DNA of 36,257 nt from Hallella mizrahii (GTDB lineage Bacteria; Bacteroidota; Bacteroidia; Bacteroidales; Bacteroidaceae): contig NZ_VUNG01000041.1 of NCBI RefSeq assembly GCF_009695775.1, positions 1-36,257 on the forward strand, read 5' to 3'. A model generated the notes under the pieces. The model saw only the letters and a list, made by a program, of their open reading frames with translations, made no database searches and had not been told where the DNA came from. The position numbers and the translations under genes were made by a program. Below, piece by piece: positions 33,501-36,257 of the stretch. Numbering within the stretch: position 1 is the first letter of the stretch; every line of letters begins with the position of its first letter.

Positions 33501-35963
33501 TTACTTCACGCTCCACTCAAACAGTCCGCAGGAGTATTTCTCGGGCTGCTTGACGTTGAGGCGAAGCACCTTCGTCTTTACGGGCGTGAAGTGTACGGTG
33601 CAGGGCTGTCCCTTCTTGACGGGATAGCTGTCGGCATCTGCCACCGGCTGCCACTGGCCTTGCGCGTTTTGGTATTCAATGTTCCAAGAGTCCGGGACCT
33701 TGCATCCGCCCCAGGGCTGGTCGTCGTACCAGTAGATGGTTGCGGACTGCACTTGCTGTGGCTCAGTAAAGGTGTAGGTGATCCACTCCGTAGTTCCCTG
33801 TTTCGGCCACCAATGGAAATAAGGCACTGAACGGTCGTTCTCGTCGGCAGGCACCAGTCCGTCGGCAATACTCTTCATCGATGCTGAGGGTGTCGACGAG
33901 GCGATAGTGGCTTGCGAAGCCAGCGTGGCCGGTGTGGCGGGACGGGTGGCGCGCACATCCTGCGGCATCCATACCTTCATGTTGCCACTGCCGCGATGGC
34001 ACCAGGCGAAATACGGGATCAGCGTCAGCCGCTCGTCTGTTGTGGTCAGCCGTCCCTGCTTGTCGTAGGCCAGCAGCTGGGCGTCGGTGGAGAGTGTGGT
34101 GATGTTTTGTGTCTTGAAGAGTGTGAGTTGCTTTTGGCGGTCGGCGGGGATGAAGGCAGCCATCGGCTTCTCTCCGGCGGCGAACGTCGGACTTTGGTTG
34201 ACGAGCATGCCCATGATGTCGAAGTTGTTGTCAGGCCACTCTGCACAGTAGACCAGCGGTCCACGCTCCACGGCGATCAGTCCGCGGTCAGCCACCACCT
34301 TATTATTTGCGCGTACGGTGCGCACGTCCATATCGAAGTTGATGCGCACGAGGTCACCCTTCTTCCATGTGCGGTTGATGGTATAGTATCCGTCGGACTC
34401 CAGAGCGGCTTCCGCCTTCTTGCCGTTGACAAGCACGGAGTAAGAGGGTCGCTTGCCGTCGGAATACTCATATAGGTCTGATGGCACGGGTCGGCTCTTT
34501 GCCCATCCCGGGATGCGTATCTTCATATTGAAGCGTCCGGCCCGGTTGTCTTCAATCTTCAGCGCGATGTCGCCATTCCAAGGGTATTGTGTCTCTTGGC
34601 TCAGCTTTACCTCTTTGCCACCTACCTTCATCGTGGCGCTGTTGGACAGGAAGAGGTTGACATAGAGGTTGCGGTCCTTCACGGCATAGACATATCCGGG
34701 CAGTGAGGGGATGAAGCGGCAGATGTTGCTTGGGCAGCAGGCACAGCCAAACCACGGCTGGCGCTGATGCTGTCCCATGGACTCCAGTGGATTGGGATAG
34801 AAAAACTTTCCGCCGTCGAGGCTCACACCGCTGATAAGACCATTGTAGAGCGTGCGCTCCAGCACGTCGTAGTATTTCGACTCGCCGTGGAGCAGGAAGA
34901 GACGGTAGTTGACATACACGTTGCCGATGGCGGCGCAGGTCTCGGCATAGGCACTCATATTGGGCAGCTCATAGTTGGCGCCGAAGGCTTCACCGTTGCT
35001 CGTGGCACCGATGCCGCCGGTGATATAGAGCTTCTTGCTGACGATGTTGTCCCAGATGCGGTCGATGGCATGGATGTAAGCCGTGTCGCCGGTGAGCGCG
35101 GCAACGTCAGCCATACCGGCATACATATAGGCGGCGCGCACGGCGTGACCGACAGCTTCGTCCTGGTCAACCACCGGCTTGTGGCTTTGCGAGTATTCCG
35201 ACTGCCCCTGTGTCTTACCACGATAGTCGAGGAAGAACTTCGCCTCGTCGAGATACTTGCGCTGTCCGGTGACGAGATAGAGTTTGCAGAGTGCCATCTC
35301 TGCAATCTGATGTCCCGGCACCACACAGGCCTGCCCCGGTTTGGGTCCGACCTCACGGCAGACGCAGTCGGCATAGCGGATGGCGATGTCGAGGAAATGA
35401 CGGCTGCCTGTGGCCTGGTAGTGTGCGATGGCAGCTTCTACCATGTGTCCGAGGTTATAAAGCTCATGGCTGAGATCCTCTTCTTGCGACCACCGCTTGT
35501 CGCCAGCCCACTCGTGGGGGTGTTGCGGGTTTTGTGTTCTGGCAGTGTAGAGATAGCCGTCGGGCTCCTGTGCACTGCCGATGATGGTGATCACGCTGTC
35601 GATATAGTGTTTCAGCTTAGCGTCGGGATAAGTCTGGAGAATATAGCTTGCTCCCTCAATGGTCTTATAGGGATCGGTGTCGTCGAAGCTGTATCCCGTG
35701 ACGGGAAAGACCTTTGACGGGTCTTTGAGGTGTGCGGCTGCATGCTCAAAGTTCTTGTAGCGTCCCGTCTCCTCGCATTTGCTGAAGGCGAGCGGTATGG
35801 TGACCTTGCGGCTGGCTTCGAGTCGTTGTCCCCAAAAACTATTGGGAGCCACCTTCACGGAGGTGAATGTCACGGGAGTGATCGGATAGCCGCCGAGTCG
35901 CTTCTGTGCTTGTGTGGGCAACAGCATGACTATGGTGGCGGCGAAAGTCAAAAGTCGTTTCAT
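33501..35963 (-). CDS. GH127 beta-L-arabinofuranosidase (DUF1680) with C-terminal discoidin-like domain
   Basis: An 820-residue secreted enzyme (signal peptide ending AQ at residue 20). The (alpha/alpha)6 catalytic domain runs from ~25 to 420 and keeps the GH127 site: Glu341-Thr-Cys343 (YAETCAAIGN) and Cys407-x-Cys409-Cys410 (FGCACCPSNICR). These positions supply the zinc ligands and the cysteine nucleophile in the characterised Bifidobacterium enzyme. Beta-sandwich modules follow (RIPGWA, VEKGPLVYCAEW-like VERGPLVYCAEW). The last ~110 residues (WITYTFTEPQQVQSATIYWY, VPDSWNIEYQNAQGQWQPV, LRLNVKQP) resemble an F5/8-type C carbohydrate-binding domain. A single-gene unit controlled by the same repeat pair as the GH146 operon. 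Confidence 0.93.
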   Translation of the reverse strand: MKRLLTFAATIVMLLPTQAQKRLGGYPITPVTFTSVKVAPNSFWGQRLEASRKVTIPLAFSKCEETGRYKNFEHAAAHLKDPSKVFPVTGYSFDDTDPYKTIEGASYILQTYPDAKLKHYIDSVITIIGSAQEPDGYLYTARTQNPQHPHEWAGDKRWSQEEDLSHELYNLGHMVEAAIAHYQATGSRHFLDIAIRYADCVCREVGPKPGQACVVPGHQIAEMALCKLYLVTGQRKYLDEAKFFLDYRGKTQGQSEYSQSHKPVVDQDEAVGHAVRAAYMYAGMADVAALTGDTAYIHAIDRIWDNIVSKKLYITGGIGATSNGEAFGANYELPNMSAYAETCAAIGNVYVNYRLFLLHGESKYYDVLERTLYNGLISGVSLDGGKFFYPNPLESMGQHQRQPWFGCACCPSNICRFIPSLPGYVYAVKDRNLYVNLFLSNSATMKVGGKEVKLSQETQYPWNGDIALKIEDNRAGRFNMKIRIPGWAKSRPVPSDLYEYSDGKRPSYSVLVNGKKAEAALESDGYYTINRTWKKGDLVRINFDMDVRTVRANNKVVADRGLIAVERGPLVYCAEWPDNNFDIMGMLVNQSPTFAAGEKPMAAFIPADRQKQLTLFKTQNITTLSTDAQLLAYDKQGRLTTTDERLTLIPYFAWCHRGSGNMKVWMPQDVRATRPATPATLASQATIASSTPSASMKSIADGLVPADENDRSVPYFHWWPKQGTTEWITYTFTEPQQVQSATIYWYDDQPWGGCKVPDSWNIEYQNAQGQWQPVADADSYPVKKGQPCTVHFTPVKTKVLRLNVKQPEKYSCGLFEWSVK

Positions 35964-35995
35964 AAATATAAATGTGTATTAGGATTTTCTTTCCG

Positions 35996-36003
35996 CAAAG
36001 TTA
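35996..36003 (-). promoter_or_regulatory. -7 element (TAACTTTG) of the GH127 gene
   Basis: On the minus strand TAACTTTG is 32 bases before the ATG at 35963. No TTTG occurs at -33 (the nearest, at 36016-36019, is only 12 bases away), consistent with an activator-dependent promoter. Confidence 0.7.
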
Positions 36004-36033
36004 CGCTATTATTTCCAAACCCCACGCAACGAT

Positions 36034-36063
36034 CGTCCAAGAATCATGCAAGGATCGTACAAA
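36034..36063 (-). promoter_or_regulatory. Candidate operator of GH127: direct repeats, 22-base period
   Basis: On the minus strand TTTGTACG (36056-36063) and CTTGGACG (36034-36041) both continue into AT and start 22 bases apart. The proximal copy ends exactly 30 bases before the -7 element. Motif, period and distance equal those of the GH146-susCD promoter (28477-28506). Confidence 0.7.
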
Positions 36064-36164
36064 AGAGGTAAGATGCCCCTGGAAGGGATACACTATGAAT
36101 AACAGTCGTAACTTATATATTCTCTATATTTCTGAATTTTCAATTAGTTTGTAGCGATAACCTA

Positions 36165-36257
36165 CTACGACTCGTTTTTCTTTGGCCTTCCTCTTTTTCT
36201 CCCTACCTTTTTCGACTTGTATCCCGGTTCACACCCGACTGGGATGTCAATCCCAAA
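36165..36257 (-). CDS. C-terminal fragment of an unidentified basic protein (partial)
   Basis: A minus-strand frame enters at the window edge and runs 30 codons to TAG at 36165-36167. It ends KKVGRKRGRPKKNES, with the GRP core of an AT-hook and a cluster of Lys and Arg, as in tails of DNA-binding proteins. The start and the bulk of the gene lie outside the window, so the family is unknown. A second frame is also open here, but its composition is less protein-like. Confidence 0.4.
   Translation of the reverse strand, partial: FGIDIPVGCEPGYKSKKVGRKRGRPKKNES

Noticed and set aside
1..36257. tRNA, rRNA and intact insertion sequences
   Set aside because: None of the recognisable sequence signatures was seen on either strand, although a covariance-model search was not possible here.

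Overview
The window looks like a chromosomal segment of a Prevotella-like member of the Bacteroidales. The evidence is two SusC/SusD pairs, a hybrid two-component system, DUF1680-family arabinofuranosidases, amplified AAA-ATPase genes, and many promoters of the Bacteroidota type (-7 TAnnTTTG, sometimes with a -33 TTTG about 19 bases upstream). I saw no rRNA, tRNA, CRISPR array or intact insertion sequence.

Left part (1-4500). After an AT-rich edge with no convincing gene comes a decayed GH32 (fructan hydrolase) relic (441-747). A leftward operon follows (3256 to 890): ECF sigma factor, a likely membrane anti-sigma factor, a small secreted protein and a predicted outer-membrane barrel protein. 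Next to it lies a relic of the 5' end of an AAA-ATPase gene (3317-3425), whose intact paralogue is at 13021. Then come a small membrane protein, a short repeat tract and a gamma-carbonic-anhydrase-like protein.

First glycan locus (4733-12317). It holds SusC, SusD, a strong terminator, then a CBM6-containing secreted protein translationally coupled to a GH43 arabinanase-like enzyme. No regulator of its own is visible. Downstream is a ~650-base non-coding stretch with an unusual three-copy repeat forming a long inverted repeat. Two unrelated nucleotide-binding proteins follow: a COG1672-like ATPase, and an AAA-ATPase_like protein with a PD-(D/E)XK tail.

Housekeeping interlude (16060-20565). 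An M16 zinc peptidase is divergent from a Fur-family regulator, which overlaps mutY by ATGA.

Second glycan locus (20671-35963). A leftward operon runs GH146-like beta-L-arabinofuranosidase, SusC, SusD. It is divergent from a hybrid two-component regulator (28599-32597). A higBA-type toxin-antitoxin pair separates the regulator from a GH127 beta-L-arabinofuranosidase (33501-35963). The most informative observation in the window is a pair of direct repeats (8-base core, TTTrGACG on the transcribed sense, 22-base period). It lies exactly 30 bases upstream of the -7 element in both the GH146-SusCD promoter and the distant GH127 promoter, and a related pair precedes the regulator. It is a strong candidate operator that ties the split locus into one regulon acting on beta-L-arabinofuranose-containing plant glycans. 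A 30-codon C-terminal fragment of an unidentified basic protein ends the window.
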